From IMG/VR virus record IMGVR_UViG_3300037200_000025, positions 1-48,114 of that record: 48,114 nucleotides of DNA. One strand, given 5' to 3'. A program made the position numbers and the translations under genes. The notes under the pieces were generated by a model that saw nothing but the letters and a program-made list of their open reading frames with translations, made no database searches and was not told the DNA's origin. Position 1 is the stretch's first letter. Every line of letters begins with the position of its first letter. Positions 6,917 through 17,200 of the stretch are shown here, in pieces. The DNA comes from a virus.

Positions 6917-7413
6917 CCAAAGAAGAGAGAGTGATCGCCAGAGAGGCCATAGCCCGCGTTAATGAACGGTGGGAGTTTACGTTTGACATGCTGTGCGGGA
7001 CTACTGTAGTTGCTGATCTTAACGCGCTACGGAATTCCCTCCCCGCAGCGCTCAATGCATTGGACGACGCAGAGAATCAGGGCATTGCCGAAGGATGGAG
7101 GGCCGACGCAGCACAACAAAAACTGGACGAAACGCGCGCCGAACTCGCCAGAGTCAGGACCCACTCCGCAGCACAGGCGGAAACGGTAGCGGAGTTGAAC
7201 GGCGAGATCGCCGAACTGCAAAACCAAATTCACGAATGGGAAGAATCCGACGCGGCGGGAGAAGCGTTCACCGCTATCATCGACAGGCAGCAAGCTTTCA
7301 TCGCCGAACAGACATGCAGTATCTTTTCCCTGGATGAACGCAACCTTGAGCATCAGCACGAAGAAAAACGCCTGCGCGCGGAGATCGATCGGCTCAAGGC
7401 GCCCGGAAGATGA
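6913..7413 (+). CDS. coiled-coil protein, 166 aa
   Basis: ATG at 6913 overlaps the preceding TGA; the frame also opens at 6886 without support. From residue 75 on, heptads rich in A, E, L and Q (LDETRAELARV, ETVAELNGEIAELQNQI, RLRAEIDRLKA) form a long coiled coil. No function recognised. Confidence 0.7.
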   Translation: MTKEERVIAREAIARVNERWEFTFDMLCGTTVVADLNALRNSLPAALNALDDAENQGIAEGWRADAAQQKLDETRAELARVRTHSAAQAETVAELNGEIAELQNQIHEWEESDAAGEAFTAIIDRQQAFIAEQTCSIFSLDERNLEHQHEEKRLRAEIDRLKAPGR

Positions 7414-7679
7414 GCCTCAATCTTGATAAGATCGAGCGCGAGACTGCCGCCGCGGGAAAGAACTCACCGGCCGGCATCATGCGCTCACAGACCAATATTC
7501 TTCTCGCCGAGATAAAACGTCTTCGGGCCGGGGAAGACACGCGGTTGTTGGATAAGTTACTCGCCGATATCAACGGCTGCGACGATAACCCGATTCGCAA
7601 CATCTTTGGAGACGTGGACGGCGAGGGCGAGCTTGACAGGGATTGGATACGCGCCCAGATAGCGGCGGATGGAGAGTAG
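7410..7679 (+). CDS. hypothetical protein, 89 aa, last gene of rightward unit
   Basis: MSLNLDKIERETAAAGKNSP, then helices (QTNILLAEIKRLRAGEDTRL) and an acidic end. It stops eight bases before the convergent tail-end gene; I see no terminator hairpin in that gap. Confidence 0.65.
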   Translation: MSLNLDKIERETAAAGKNSPAGIMRSQTNILLAEIKRLRAGEDTRLLDKLLADINGCDDNPIRNIFGDVDGEGELDRDWIRAQIAADGE

Positions 7680-7687
7680 GGTAATTT

Positions 7688-7984
7688 TCATTTCTGGCAC
7701 GTAACGCCGGGTACGTCCAGTTTGCCGCCTGTATCGGCGCACGCCTTTTTGATTGCCTCGCCGAGCGCCACGGTCGCATTGCCGTAGTCCTGTCCGTTCA
7801 TCAGTTGCTCGTAGTACTGGAGGATCGCCCGATACCTGTTTACCATCAGGTTGAGTTGGGCGATCTCGGCCTTGTCCTTCGCGGACTGCGCTTTGTACAC
7901 CTCGATAGCCGCGTCTTTCGCGTCCGGTTTCTTGTCGGCCCCGAACAGCGCGGATGCGAGAAGGAGTGAGACGGTGATTTTCAT
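7688..7984 (-). CDS. exported coiled-coil protein, 98 aa
   Basis: MKITVSLLLASALFGA is a Sec signal peptide, probably cut before DKKPDAKDA. The mature part is helical (YKAQSAKDKAEIAQLNLMV) and ends with a two-cysteine loop, CADTGG and CQK. It is the last gene of the virion operon. Its place and small size would fit a periplasmic lysis or virion accessory role, but this is inference. Confidence 0.65.
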   Translation of the reverse strand: MKITVSLLLASALFGADKKPDAKDAAIEVYKAQSAKDKAEIAQLNLMVNRYRAILQYYEQLMNGQDYGNATVALGEAIKKACADTGGKLDVPGVTCQK

Positions 7985-9553
7985 TTATGTCCCTAATCTT
8001 AAAACACTGATTTCGTCCGTTGCAGTCAGGGACACCTGATGCGAGGTTATCGTGAGCGCCGTTGGCTGCATGTTCCAGTTTGAATCGTAGGTGTAGAGTG
8101 TTGCATGTCCGATGGTGTTGGGGAGCGTGATAGTTACCGGCAGAGACAAGGGGAAAAGATAATGCGCAGTTCCGACGATCTGACTCCCGTCGTCCTCCTG
8201 CTTCTTTACGTCCGCGATCTCGTGCCAGAACAGCAGGTAAAACTCCCCATTGCTTTTCTCCAGCAACAGGTCGTGCATGTACTGGGTGCGGGTGAATGCA
8301 CCGTTCGCACTCACCGAAACAGAATACGTGAGCGTGCCAGGTGAGAATGCTCCGCCTGGATCAAGTAGCAACGTGTTAAGGCTCTTCATCGCGTAATAAG
8401 CAGGTTTCAGCGTTTTATCAAAGCGCATCAGGCCCCAGTTGCACTGTGGATTCGTCAGGTCGCTGCACTGATCGTCAAAACGAAAGGTAATCGAACGTGG
8501 CATGCCATGTCGGTACATCTCAGCGTAGATGCGAGGGTAGTACTTGGCATGCGTATCTTCAGGAACGGAATTATTAGCCGTGCCAGTGTAAAATCCTTGT
8601 TCAGACGGCGCCAGTGGCGTTGTTCCGTAAACCGTTCCAGTTGGAGCTCCGTCCGTCGTGCTGCTGTTGCACTGCTGCCACGCGAATGGAGCGAAGTCTA
8701 CCTGAGATGACGGTAGAAGTGTATAGCCCAGATAGTACGATGTATTATCGTAAGTCGTCTGCGGAACACCATAACCATTTCCAGCCGTAGCGTATGGATG
8801 GCACCCGCCGAAGTCGGCGTAGCCCTGTAAATCCGCACCGCCGCCTCCCGCAGCCACCGCGAAAGGGGAAGGAAAGGCGGTAGCTATGGATGGGCCTAAT
8901 ATTTTGACAGTAGATGTTTGTGAGTTACCTTTTAGAATTGCCCACAAAGACTGCTGGTAATTAATGCCGAATTGTCCGTACCATTTTCCACAACTATTCG
9001 TGGCGCAAAGAGTTGTAGAAGGATAATCAGAAGGGAGCCAGTATGTTTGGTTATATTCCGCGTCGAGTTCGTTCGGCGCTTCTATTACATCCACAAACGA
9101 TTGCACGGTGGGGCCAAAGCTGGAAGTCAAGAATGTAAAGAGGCTTGTAATCTGACCTGTTGCGCTCCAGTAGAGAGTAGTGTCGATGGCTGGGTTTCTG
9201 TCCGTGCTGGCAACGTACTGAGTCAATATCCCTGATGCTGCCATGTCCTTCACATTAGCAATATATGTACTGGTAATCGCGCCACTGCGAACATGGTGAA
9301 TGCCAAGTATGATTGTGTTAATCTTCTCGAACCCGTAATAACTTACAGATGGATCAAACAGAATACCTTGAGAGTTTAGATAGGTCGTAGCGCTCGTGGC
9401 TTGAACAGTCTGCGACCCTGAACATGGGTTGTTCACATTTGTCTGACAGGTTGATGTGAGAACCTGCGAGACAGTGGATTGCCCGAATGCTGAGAGGGCT
9501 AATAACAGCATAACGATTAAGGGCAAGTTATCACCGTTGACACAATTGAACAT
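7985..9553 (-). CDS. glycoside-hydrolase-like tail/exported protein, 522 aa
   Basis: The middle of the protein (residues about 70-390) looks like a TIM-barrel glycoside hydrolase of clan A type: INTIILGIHHVRSG early, then DVIEAPNELD, where the Asn-Glu pair matches the acid/base 'NE' signature. The end (about 395-520) is a beta-rich domain with LLLEKSNGEFYLLFWHE and the all-beta C-terminal feel of family 39/5-like enzymes. The N-terminus holds a short hydrophobic signal-like stretch ending LLALSAFGQ. ATG 9511 is an alternative start just after the stop of the previous gene. Next to the fibre genes, it is best read as a depolymerase acting on host surface or exopolysaccharide, virion-borne or secreted. 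Confidence 0.6.
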   Translation of the reverse strand: MFNCVNGDNLPLIVMLLLALSAFGQSTVSQVLTSTCQTNVNNPCSGSQTVQATSATTYLNSQGILFDPSVSYYGFEKINTIILGIHHVRSGAITSTYIANVKDMAASGILTQYVASTDRNPAIDTTLYWSATGQITSLFTFLTSSFGPTVQSFVDVIEAPNELDAEYNQTYWLPSDYPSTTLCATNSCGKWYGQFGINYQQSLWAILKGNSQTSTVKILGPSIATAFPSPFAVAAGGGGADLQGYADFGGCHPYATAGNGYGVPQTTYDNTSYYLGYTLLPSSQVDFAPFAWQQCNSSTTDGAPTGTVYGTTPLAPSEQGFYTGTANNSVPEDTHAKYYPRIYAEMYRHGMPRSITFRFDDQCSDLTNPQCNWGLMRFDKTLKPAYYAMKSLNTLLLDPGGAFSPGTLTYSVSVSANGAFTRTQYMHDLLLEKSNGEFYLLFWHEIADVKKQEDDGSQIVGTAHYLFPLSLPVTITLPNTIGHATLYTYDSNWNMQPTALTITSHQVSLTATDEISVLRLGT

Positions 9554-10275
9554 GTATGGCCGTTGAATGAAAATGTAGACCCGGAGATAGTCATACTAGG
9601 TGAAATAACATTGTTTGTAAAACTGAAGTTAGTTCCGTCAGAATATAAATACACTCCTCCTCCTGTCCCAAAGAAAATCGCGCCTGCCACTCCTCCGACA
9701 CGCGATATTGAAAGATCGCCTGCTTGCGCAAATGTTGGGGTTCCACCCACCGATAGATATCCGGAGGTTATATTAAGGTTGTTGTTTATGGTCTGAACTG
9801 CAGTAAATGGACTGGTATTAGCCAGGACTGCCGTCAGTGTTGTTCCGCCAATCGCCGCCAGATTAGCCGCTGCATTCACCGCAAGGTCCGCGCCTACGAT
9901 AGCCCTGTATATCGGAGCCGCATTTGATCCGCTCGTCGGACCCGCCCAGAAACCATTCGCCGGAGCGCTTAGGATCGTTGAGCTTGGCATCGCGTACTGA
10001 TTATTGCTGGCGTCGATGGACATCAGACCACCGGAAGTCGGTTGCCAGACAGCCCCGGTATTTGCCGCCGGAGTCGATGGCGTCGAAGCGGTTGGTAGAG
10101 TCAAGACACCGCCCGAAGTCTTCAGGGATGACGCCGCCGCACAATTCGTTCCGTTCCCCACTGCCACGGCACCGGAGGCGATTGTTCCGCAGGAACTTCC
10201 GTTCCCACTTGGCGGTGGAGTAAACTGCGCGGCGCATGACAGAGCCGCCAGCGCAAAAACCGTTACAAGTTTCAT
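9517..10275 (-). CDS. fibre-like protein with Sec signal peptide, 252 aa
   Basis: ATG at 10275 follows GAGGA. MKLVTVFALAALSCAAQF is a clear signal peptide. The rest is low-complexity, rich in S, T, G, A and N, with the phrase YRAIVGADLAVNAAANLAAI typical of phage tail-fibre shafts and a C-terminal beta segment ending in a Cys pair (HTCSIV, VITCP). A fibre-like chain with an export signal is unusual, because virion fibres are normally assembled in the cytoplasm. Confidence 0.6.
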   Translation of the reverse strand: MKLVTVFALAALSCAAQFTPPPSGNGSSCGTIASGAVAVGNGTNCAAASSLKTSGGVLTLPTASTPSTPAANTGAVWQPTSGGLMSIDASNNQYAMPSSTILSAPANGFWAGPTSGSNAAPIYRAIVGADLAVNAAANLAAIGGTTLTAVLANTSPFTAVQTINNNLNITSGYLSVGGTPTFAQAGDLSISRVGGVAGAIFFGTGGGVYLYSDGTNFSFTNNVISPSMTISGSTFSFNGHTCSIVSTVITCP

Positions 10276-10299
10276 GGTTCCTCTCATTTTAGACGATTC

Positions 10300-13200
10300 T
10301 CACGGGAACGTCTGAACCAGGCTCATCACCGTGAGGCTGCAAAGCGCGTTGAAAATATTAATACCGAAGCCGAGGAAAACAAATCCTGAGCTACCCAGAT
10401 AACTCGAAGTCTTCGAGATTGGCCCGTACACCGAATCCCAGATAATTCCGTCTGTCGAGATCCAGAACTGAATGTTCGTTCCGTCGTCCTTATATTTGCA
10501 CCACTTGTATGGGTAGGAATTGTGGTTGAATGTGGCAAGGGTCGAACTGAAGGTATTCGGGGTTGAATAGGCGAACGCGCTTGATCCGGCACCGTCAGCC
10601 GCGAACCCCATGACTTTGCCGGTCGTTGAAGCAAATACGATAAGGCCGTTCCAGTCATTCGCGCCGAACGCAATCGGGGTAGCCTGAAGCCAGATCATAG
10701 TGAACGGACTGCCGGGGTACGATGTGTAAATTCCTTCGATGTGGTCACCCCCGGCACCGGTAGTGTCGTTAAGTGAAAACCCCACAGCGTTATCAGACTG
10801 CGTAAAAGTTCCCTGCTGGTTGAGATTGTTCGTGAGTCCGAATGCCGCGCGGGTCGGAAGCGCTGACATGATCCCGGCAAAAAGCCCCGTCCCTCCAGCT
10901 GTCGCCCAATCTGGCGTGCCTCCACTCACGGTAAGCACCTGGCCGCTTCCGCCGATCCCGAGCCGTGTAGCCGCGCCGGCCGTTCCGCCGACGATGATAT
11001 CCCCAACGTTCGTCATGGGGTTTGTCAGGACTGCGGCCCAGTCCACACCAAGCGGTTGAGCCGAATTCGCTGTGAGCACGGTTCCGTCCGCGCCTACCGG
11101 AATACGGTCTGCCGCCGTGTCGAACCCGAGGATATCCCCTTTGGTGGTGAGAGGGCTTGCAAACCCGGTCTGAGACGCTGCTGTAGACACGGCGCCGCCC
11201 GAGGTCGCCACCAGACCCGAGCCGCCGCTGCCGCCCGATGAGCCGCCGCCCATGCGCGCCCAGAATGCCCAATCGCCGTCTACCTGCTGAATGTTGTAAC
11301 AGGTCACGGTTAGGAGGTAATGACCGTAGCCGAGCGGCCCGTACAGCCAGGGATTCGCCGAGCCGTACACTACCCCCGGCACGAGCGTCGCTTCGATCGT
11401 CTCGATTACCCAGTCGCTTGCGTTGAAAAATCCGCCTGAACCGGTCGGCAGGGAAAGCGATGCCGGGAGCGTCATCCCGACGTACAGGCCGGTGAGATAG
11501 GTTTGGAATGTAAACTCGTTCGGCGCGACGGAATACGCCGCAAGCGTCTGCTGGCAGAACAGAAGCGCCGCCGCGGCTGAAGTCGAGAGCAGCCCCGACG
11601 AAGACATATCGGTGAGTTGCTGGACTTTGCCCGTTCCGTGCGTTACGGCCGCCAGCGCGGCCACGAGCGCGGTGTCCTCGCACTCGATCACGTCGCCGTC
11701 CGCCCGGGTGTACTCGATATTGAGGTTCGTCCCGCTGTTGAGCGGAGTAGCCAGGGTGATTACCGCGGAGCCCACCGTATACGCCACTCCAGGCGCCGCG
11801 GTAGAAGTGCCCTGCGGATAGGCCTGAATATCGATCGTCGCCGTCTCGTTCGGGCCCACCGAGCCCTGCGGAGATGTCCCGCCCGAGGTCTGCGGCGCGC
11901 TCCACGAGAAGTTCGTTGCGCTTTCGGAAAGTTGGGCAATCCAGCCCGCGCCCGCCGCCTTCTGCTGGAGCGTGAAGCCTGAACTGGTAACGCTGATCGC
12001 GTTGCACTGCGTATTCTCCCATGTGGGCAGGCTGTACTTGATCCCCGCATAGACCGTGACGGGCGAGCCGCCGTTATCCGCCGTCGCGTTTATCGCATAG
12101 GCCAGATTCTGCGCCGTGGCCGCCGCGCTCGAGTCGATGAGCACCTGGCCGAACTGGGTATTGTCCAGCGTCGTCACGAAGGTATAGGTCTGCGTTCCGG
12201 TCGCAAGTCCGGACGGGCCCTGGCATTCCCATATATCGCCGTTATGCGTGTCCGTAGTCCTGTCGTCCAGAACGTTAAGCCATGCTGGAGCGCTACCCGA
12301 CGTAACCAGTCCGCTGGGAATAACGAGTGTCTGGACTATGCCATCCTCAACGATTGCCGCGCCCATGCCGTAAATCACGCCATCGGCCCATGCCTGAGCC
12401 AGCGGTCCGATAGTCACCGTGTCGCCGTTGTTCGGCTGGCCGGTGAAGGTCGCTGTCGCTGTATTGCACGTGCTCAGAGTGATGTAGGCGTGAACGACCT
12501 GGTTCACGGGGCGCATGAGCGTGAAGCTCTGCTGCCCGGCGCCTACAAAGAACTCCATGGAATTGCTGAAGCCCTGCGCGCTGAAGTCGATCCGCACAGC
12601 CTGCCGGTTCCGGTAATCCAGTCCGTTCTGTTTATAGTTCGGCGTCTCCCACTGGATTTTGTCTGATGTGAGAGTGAACGGAGCTGGAAGCAACGACGGA
12701 GGCCCGTAGTAGAAAGCGGGAACGTAGGGGTTCGGTTGGTTGATGTCTACCTTCCAAATGAACTGATCGGTCGTTGCCAGGCTGTCGGCCAGCTCGGAAA
12801 TCTTGTCGCCTTTCTTCGTGTTGAACTGTGCGAGCGTCTGATTGGCCTGGATCGTCCCGTAGGCTACTCCAGAGCCGGTTTCGTACCGCTGGAGCAGATC
12901 GGCCATGATCGCCGCGCACGTCTGGTTGACGTAGAGCATCGGCTTGGAATACACCGTGTCGTACACCATTTCCCAGCTCACGCACGTGATGATGTAGTAA
13001 TGCTCTCCGGCCGTACCTGCCGTGTAGTCGCTCTCGAAGTCGAGAATCAGTCCGCTCCAGCAGATCACGAAGCCGGCTGGAACCTGATCGAACAGATAGA
13101 CCGGAGCGCCGCGGGTCGGAGTGTAGGTGTCCGAGCGGTAGATCACCATGTGGATCGTGGCTTTACCGCGCTGGCGAAGTTCATTGCTCCACGAGTTCTT

Positions 13201-14019
13201 ATGGCCTACCCCGTTGAACATCCGCGCGCTCTGATCTGTCAGGCCCGTGGATGGTTCGCGAATCATCAGCCAGCCAGCAGGCACGGAAAGCAGCGTGGAG
13301 TCCCAGCAGAACAGCGCTGGAAGTCCTGACGGCGTGTTCGTCGTCTGAGTGAGCGAGAACGCCGTGAAGAAACTGTTCGACGTCGGAGTAAACGGGGTGG
13401 TGGTCACGTTGAAACAGCACGCGAACAGGCTTTCGGTTGCCACTGATCCGGCGAGGCCAGAGAGATCCAGCAGACCTACCGCGCACACCGGACCGGGCCC
13501 TCCGTTCGGCCCCTGCGGTCCCGGAAATGTCACGGTGACATTTGCATTGAAGCTGTCAACGAATGACATCGGAATCGGATTGCCGCCGGGCCCTCCGTAT
13601 AACTGAACCACGTTACCGTAAACGAGCGAAGGAGTGCTGATTGCCGATGCCGGGTATTCGGCGACGCATATCGCATACGACAGTCCGGATGCGCCGATTG
13701 AGGCGGTAAAGAGGAACTGAAACGTGAAGGTAACAGTAGATGCGCTGTCGGTCGCATTGACAGCATAAAATGCTCCGACAGTCCCGCCATCCTCGAAATG
13801 AGCGTCGTCCCAGAATCCCTGCGTGTAGACGTTCAAAAGCGAGTCTGAGACAACCGGCGTTGTGATTGCGCCCGCGACGAACGGATCACTCACGCCAACG
13901 CGGATAACAACCAGGTTGCCGAGTGTGAGTGTCGAGAGGGTAACAGCTATGCTGATCGTCTGAGTGCCTGAATACGACCCGTTATTACCCGCGCCGTTTA
14001 TCTGGAGAGGTGTCGCCAT
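10300..14019 (-). CDS. tail tip / host-specificity fibre protein, 1239 aa
   Basis: The largest gene. The N-terminal third is beta-rich. Residues about 310-560 (SDTYTPTRGAPVYLFDQ, then a stretch on support loading and ELADSLATTDQFIWKV) resemble baseplate-hub or central tail-tip proteins. A module near 540-720 has the DTVTIG / TYTFV / NLAYAINAT pattern found in many tail proteins. Near residue 1000 come fibre repeats (GDIIVGGTAGAATRLGIG, then SGQVLTVSGGTPDWA), and the last 190 residues look like a concanavalin/LamG-type carbohydrate-binding fold. It follows the tape measure in gene order, as expected for the adsorption protein. Confidence 0.75.
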   Translation of the reverse strand: MATPLQINGAGNNGSYSGTQTISIAVTLSTLTLGNLVVIRVGVSDPFVAGAITTPVVSDSLLNVYTQGFWDDAHFEDGGTVGAFYAVNATDSASTVTFTFQFLFTASIGASGLSYAICVAEYPASAISTPSLVYGNVVQLYGGPGGNPIPMSFVDSFNANVTVTFPGPQGPNGGPGPVCAVGLLDLSGLAGSVATESLFACCFNVTTTPFTPTSNSFFTAFSLTQTTNTPSGLPALFCWDSTLLSVPAGWLMIREPSTGLTDQSARMFNGVGHKNSWSNELRQRGKATIHMVIYRSDTYTPTRGAPVYLFDQVPAGFVICWSGLILDFESDYTAGTAGEHYYIITCVSWEMVYDTVYSKPMLYVNQTCAAIMADLLQRYETGSGVAYGTIQANQTLAQFNTKKGDKISELADSLATTDQFIWKVDINQPNPYVPAFYYGPPSLLPAPFTLTSDKIQWETPNYKQNGLDYRNRQAVRIDFSAQGFSNSMEFFVGAGQQSFTLMRPVNQVVHAYITLSTCNTATATFTGQPNNGDTVTIGPLAQAWADGVIYGMGAAIVEDGIVQTLVIPSGLVTSGSAPAWLNVLDDRTTDTHNGDIWECQGPSGLATGTQTYTFVTTLDNTQFGQVLIDSSAAATAQNLAYAINATADNGGSPVTVYAGIKYSLPTWENTQCNAISVTSSGFTLQQKAAGAGWIAQLSESATNFSWSAPQTSGGTSPQGSVGPNETATIDIQAYPQGTSTAAPGVAYTVGSAVITLATPLNSGTNLNIEYTRADGDVIECEDTALVAALAAVTHGTGKVQQLTDMSSSGLLSTSAAAALLFCQQTLAAYSVAPNEFTFQTYLTGLYVGMTLPASLSLPTGSGGFFNASDWVIETIEATLVPGVVYGSANPWLYGPLGYGHYLLTVTCYNIQQVDGDWAFWARMGGGSSGGSGGSGLVATSGGAVSTAASQTGFASPLTTKGDILGFDTAADRIPVGADGTVLTANSAQPLGVDWAAVLTNPMTNVGDIIVGGTAGAATRLGIGGSGQVLTVSGGTPDWATAGGTGLFAGIMSALPTRAAFGLTNNLNQQGTFTQSDNAVGFSLNDTTGAGGDHIEGIYTSYPGSPFTMIWLQATPIAFGANDWNGLIVFASTTGKVMGFAADGAGSSAFAYSTPNTFSSTLATFNHNSYPYKWCKYKDDGTNIQFWISTDGIIWDSVYGPISKTSSYLGSSGFVFLGFGINIFNALCSLTVMSLVQTFP

Positions 14020-14238
14020 CTATCTGCGCCGTCGCTTCGGATATTCGTTGTAATATCCCAGATACATGCGGTCCAGCACGTCGATATAAAGCCTTTGGTA
14101 GTCATCCACTGAAAGAACCGGCATCGGCTTCGGAATACTGATGAGTTTCTGGCCCGGTACCCACAACGCCTTTTCCGGTTCGAGCGTGAGAGCCGCTGCG
14201 AAACCTGCCAGTGATCCGAGAAAGCCGCGTCTGTTCAT
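14020..14238 (-). CDS. twin-arginine-signal miniprotein with capsid-like tail, 72 aa
   Basis: MNRRGFLGSLAGFAAALTL fits a Tat signal (RRGFLG followed by a mild hydrophobic run). Residues 43-66 match residues 105-128 of this phage's own major capsid protein at 18 of 24 positions (DYQ-LY-DVLDR-Y-GYYN-Y). The tail is KRRRR. It lies between tape measure and tip gene, abutting the latter. Function unknown; the pairing of an export signal with a capsid-derived segment is, to my knowledge, not described. Confidence 0.7.
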   Translation of the reverse strand: MNRRGFLGSLAGFAAALTLEPEKALWVPGQKLISIPKPMPVLSVDDYQRLYIDVLDRMYLGYYNEYPKRRRR

Positions 14239-14250
14239 AGTCTTCTCAGT

Positions 14251-17200
14251 TTACCTGCCAGCCGGTGAGAGCCGCGGAAGTCTGGTCTTGAGCACGCCGG
14301 GCAGTTTGCGCGCCACGTGGTCAACGAAGCGGTCGGGATCCGTAATCCCGTGAGTTGCGAAGTGCATCGACCCGATATTGACCGCATGGCTCGAAGTCAT
14401 CGACGTGGACACGTCCGAGGTTCCCTCCGCGTAGCCTTTCAGCATCTCGTGAGGCATCATCGGCGGGATCATGCGGAGCGCCGCGCCGTCTGCGAAATGC
14501 TTCATTCCCGGGTGCTCGCTGATCGAACTGGAGTAGAGTTTTTCCGTGTGACTCGAAAAGTGGCTCAGCGCCGCGCCGTCTGCATAGCCCTTCATCCCCC
14601 GGGAGGCCAGGAACGCACCGGCCATGTGGTTCGGTACGATGCTCATTTTCTCGCGCGGCGTGAAAATCTGAGGCCCGCGGGCCCCGATCATCGACATGGC
14701 GCCGGTCGCGTGAGAAACGCCGATCTCCGGACCGCGCTCGCCGCCTAGAGCCGGAACGCCGATCGCGGGAGTGCCGCCGCCTTCGAAGCCGAACAGTTTG
14801 AAGATTCCGGCCAGCGGAGCTATCGGACTGATCGAAACCACGCTCACAGGCAAAGCGCCGGCCGCCGTGATCCCGTTGAGCAGATTCACAAATGGATTGA
14901 AGCTGCCGCTATCGTTCGGATTCTGCACCGTGGAACCCGAGGCCGTTCCGTTCGACGCTACCGCCTCCTGTGGACCGAGCCGCGATCCGAGCGCGTTCAC
15001 CGCCGCCGTAGTCCCGTTGACCGCCGCCACGATCTTGGCATCCCCGGCCCATGTCGTGATCGAGGAAATGATGCCGCCGATGATGCCGCCCGCCGCAGAG
15101 ATCAGAGGCCCGATGAATCCGGTAGCGGCGCCGCCCGCCACGCTCCCGGCTGCACTGCCGACGCCTCCGGCGATACCACCAGCCGCCGATGCTCCCGCGC
15201 CCGCGCCCTGAGCCGCCGTGTTCGCTGCGAGCGCCCCAACGACCGTGGCGTTGGACGCGATAAGCGCTTGCGTAGATGAGGTTTGTAGAGCCGCGACTGC
15301 CGCCTGCCCGATAAGTTCAGAGATGAGCTTTTCAATCGCCTGAGTGATGAGGTTGCCGAGCAACTGCTGGCCCGCGCTCTTGACGGCCTTGACCAGATCG
15401 CCGCCGATCTCCTGGCCCTTTGATTCGCCTTTCTTCGGAGCCTGGAAGATTCCGGCCGCCAGCGCGTTGCCGATCTCCCCGGGGAGCTTTACCGCAGCGC
15501 CTTCGAGCGAGAGCGCCACGTTGCCGATGTCGAGCGCCTTCCACTGCGTGAGCGTCTGCGCGAGTTGCGCGTTCGCGAGCTGGAGCTTGTCCGCTACGTC
15601 AGTCTTGCCCTGCGCCGCGGCGAGCGCGATCTGCTTTTGCAGGATCTCTTCGAGCAGCGCCAGGCGTGTCTGAAGAGGCTGATTCAGGAGATTTTCGGCT
15701 GCGAGCAGTTCCTTGTCGTGCGTGATAGCATCCTGCTGGACCTTGACGGTCTGCACTCGCGCGTTCTGTAGTTCAAGCTCCGCGCCGATCTGGGCAAGCG
15801 CCGCCCGGTTGCCGGGTTCTGTCGCCGTTTTCTGCGCTTCCGTGATGCGAGTTGCAGGCGTGCCAGAGAGCGCGCCGCCTTCGCGGATTGGCGTTCCGCC
15901 TTTCTCAGGGTTGAGGAGGTCCGCCGCCTGTCTTTCGAGGGAGTGTGCTTCGCGGGATTCTTTGTTGATCCGCTGCCAGAGTTCCTCCTGTTGCCGAAGT
16001 TTCTGTTGGTACTCTTCCTCCGCTTTCGTCTCTTCGCGCGTGGCCGTGGCAATCGTGGCCGTGAGTTTGATTGCGCTTTCTGTTACGTTCGTTCGCAGCG
16101 TATTTTCCTGCTGCAAGGCTTCGTCTCGCTTCGCTGCGATCTCGCCGGCCGCCGTGGTGTTGATCCGCGTCCGTTCCGGTTCATCTTTCCCGCGTGATTC
16201 AGACCCGGCCCGCGAACGGATCAGTGCAATCTGTTCGGCGAGGTTCTTTTCGATCGCGATGACTTGAGACGCTTTCGACTGCGCCGCGCGCACTTCCTCC
16301 TGAGCCGCCGCGATTGCCCGCGCCTGCGGACTGACCAGCGCATCGATTTCCACCTGAGCGGTTTCCCGCGCGATCTTCGCCGATGCTTCCGACGCCTGGC
16401 GCTGCGCCGCTAAAGCGCGGTCGCTGGCCGCTATCTGGTTACTGACGCGCGCCGCCGCAAGTGACCCGGCTTCCTCTTCCGCTTTCTTTGCTGCACTGGC
16501 CCGGTCGTTATCGGCCTGCTGTTCCTCCGTCTTGATCTTTTCGCGAAGGGTTTCCGCCTGATCCTGAACAGCCTGAAGGTTCTTAATCTGCGCTTTCGCG
16601 TCCTGATTGCTGGCGAAGTTAATGCCCAGCGTAAGTGGATTGAAAGCCTGAAGAATGGCCGTCAGTGGCCCGACGTTCTGAAAACTCAGATCCTCTTTGA
16701 TCTTCTTCTGGATCTGATCAATCTTCGTTCCGAGTTGATCGAGCAGACTTCGGTCGCGACTCGCGGTATCTTCGTCGTAAATGCCTTTGAGTTTGAGGCC
16801 GGCGAGTGCCCCGAATTCGGTTGTCAGTCGCTCGATTTTGAGCTTTTCGAATGTATCGGCGAGTCGGTTCCATTCCGCGTCGTTCTGTTTGGTGACTTCG
16901 GCGAGGTTCTTTTCGGCTTCGACAAGAGGGTTGACGCGTTCATATATTCGGTAGATGGCCTCCCCGAGCGCCACAGCGCCAATGATCGGGAATGCGGCGC
17001 CGAGCGCTTCAGTAACGCCGGGTATAGCGGCCAGAAAACGCTCTGCTGCTAAGATTCCCTGTTGCCCCTGCAACACACGCAGAGAGGCGCCAACTAGCCG
17101 CGCCTGACTTGCGGTCGCTCCGAAGGCATTCCCAAGCGCTACAACCTTCGGAGTCGCTGCGGCCGCCGCCGCTCCACCCGCTGCCACGCCTTGAGCCGCC

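Noticed and set aside
7688-7990. Similar AAATGAAAATYACC strings at both ends of the 98-aa gene
   Set aside because: About 14 bases, AT-rich, one mismatch; could be chance, weaker than the two clear start-site cassettes.
10793-12022. 409-aa open frame inside the tail-tip gene
   Set aside because: Arg/Gly-rich shadow in another frame of a clearly coding region.
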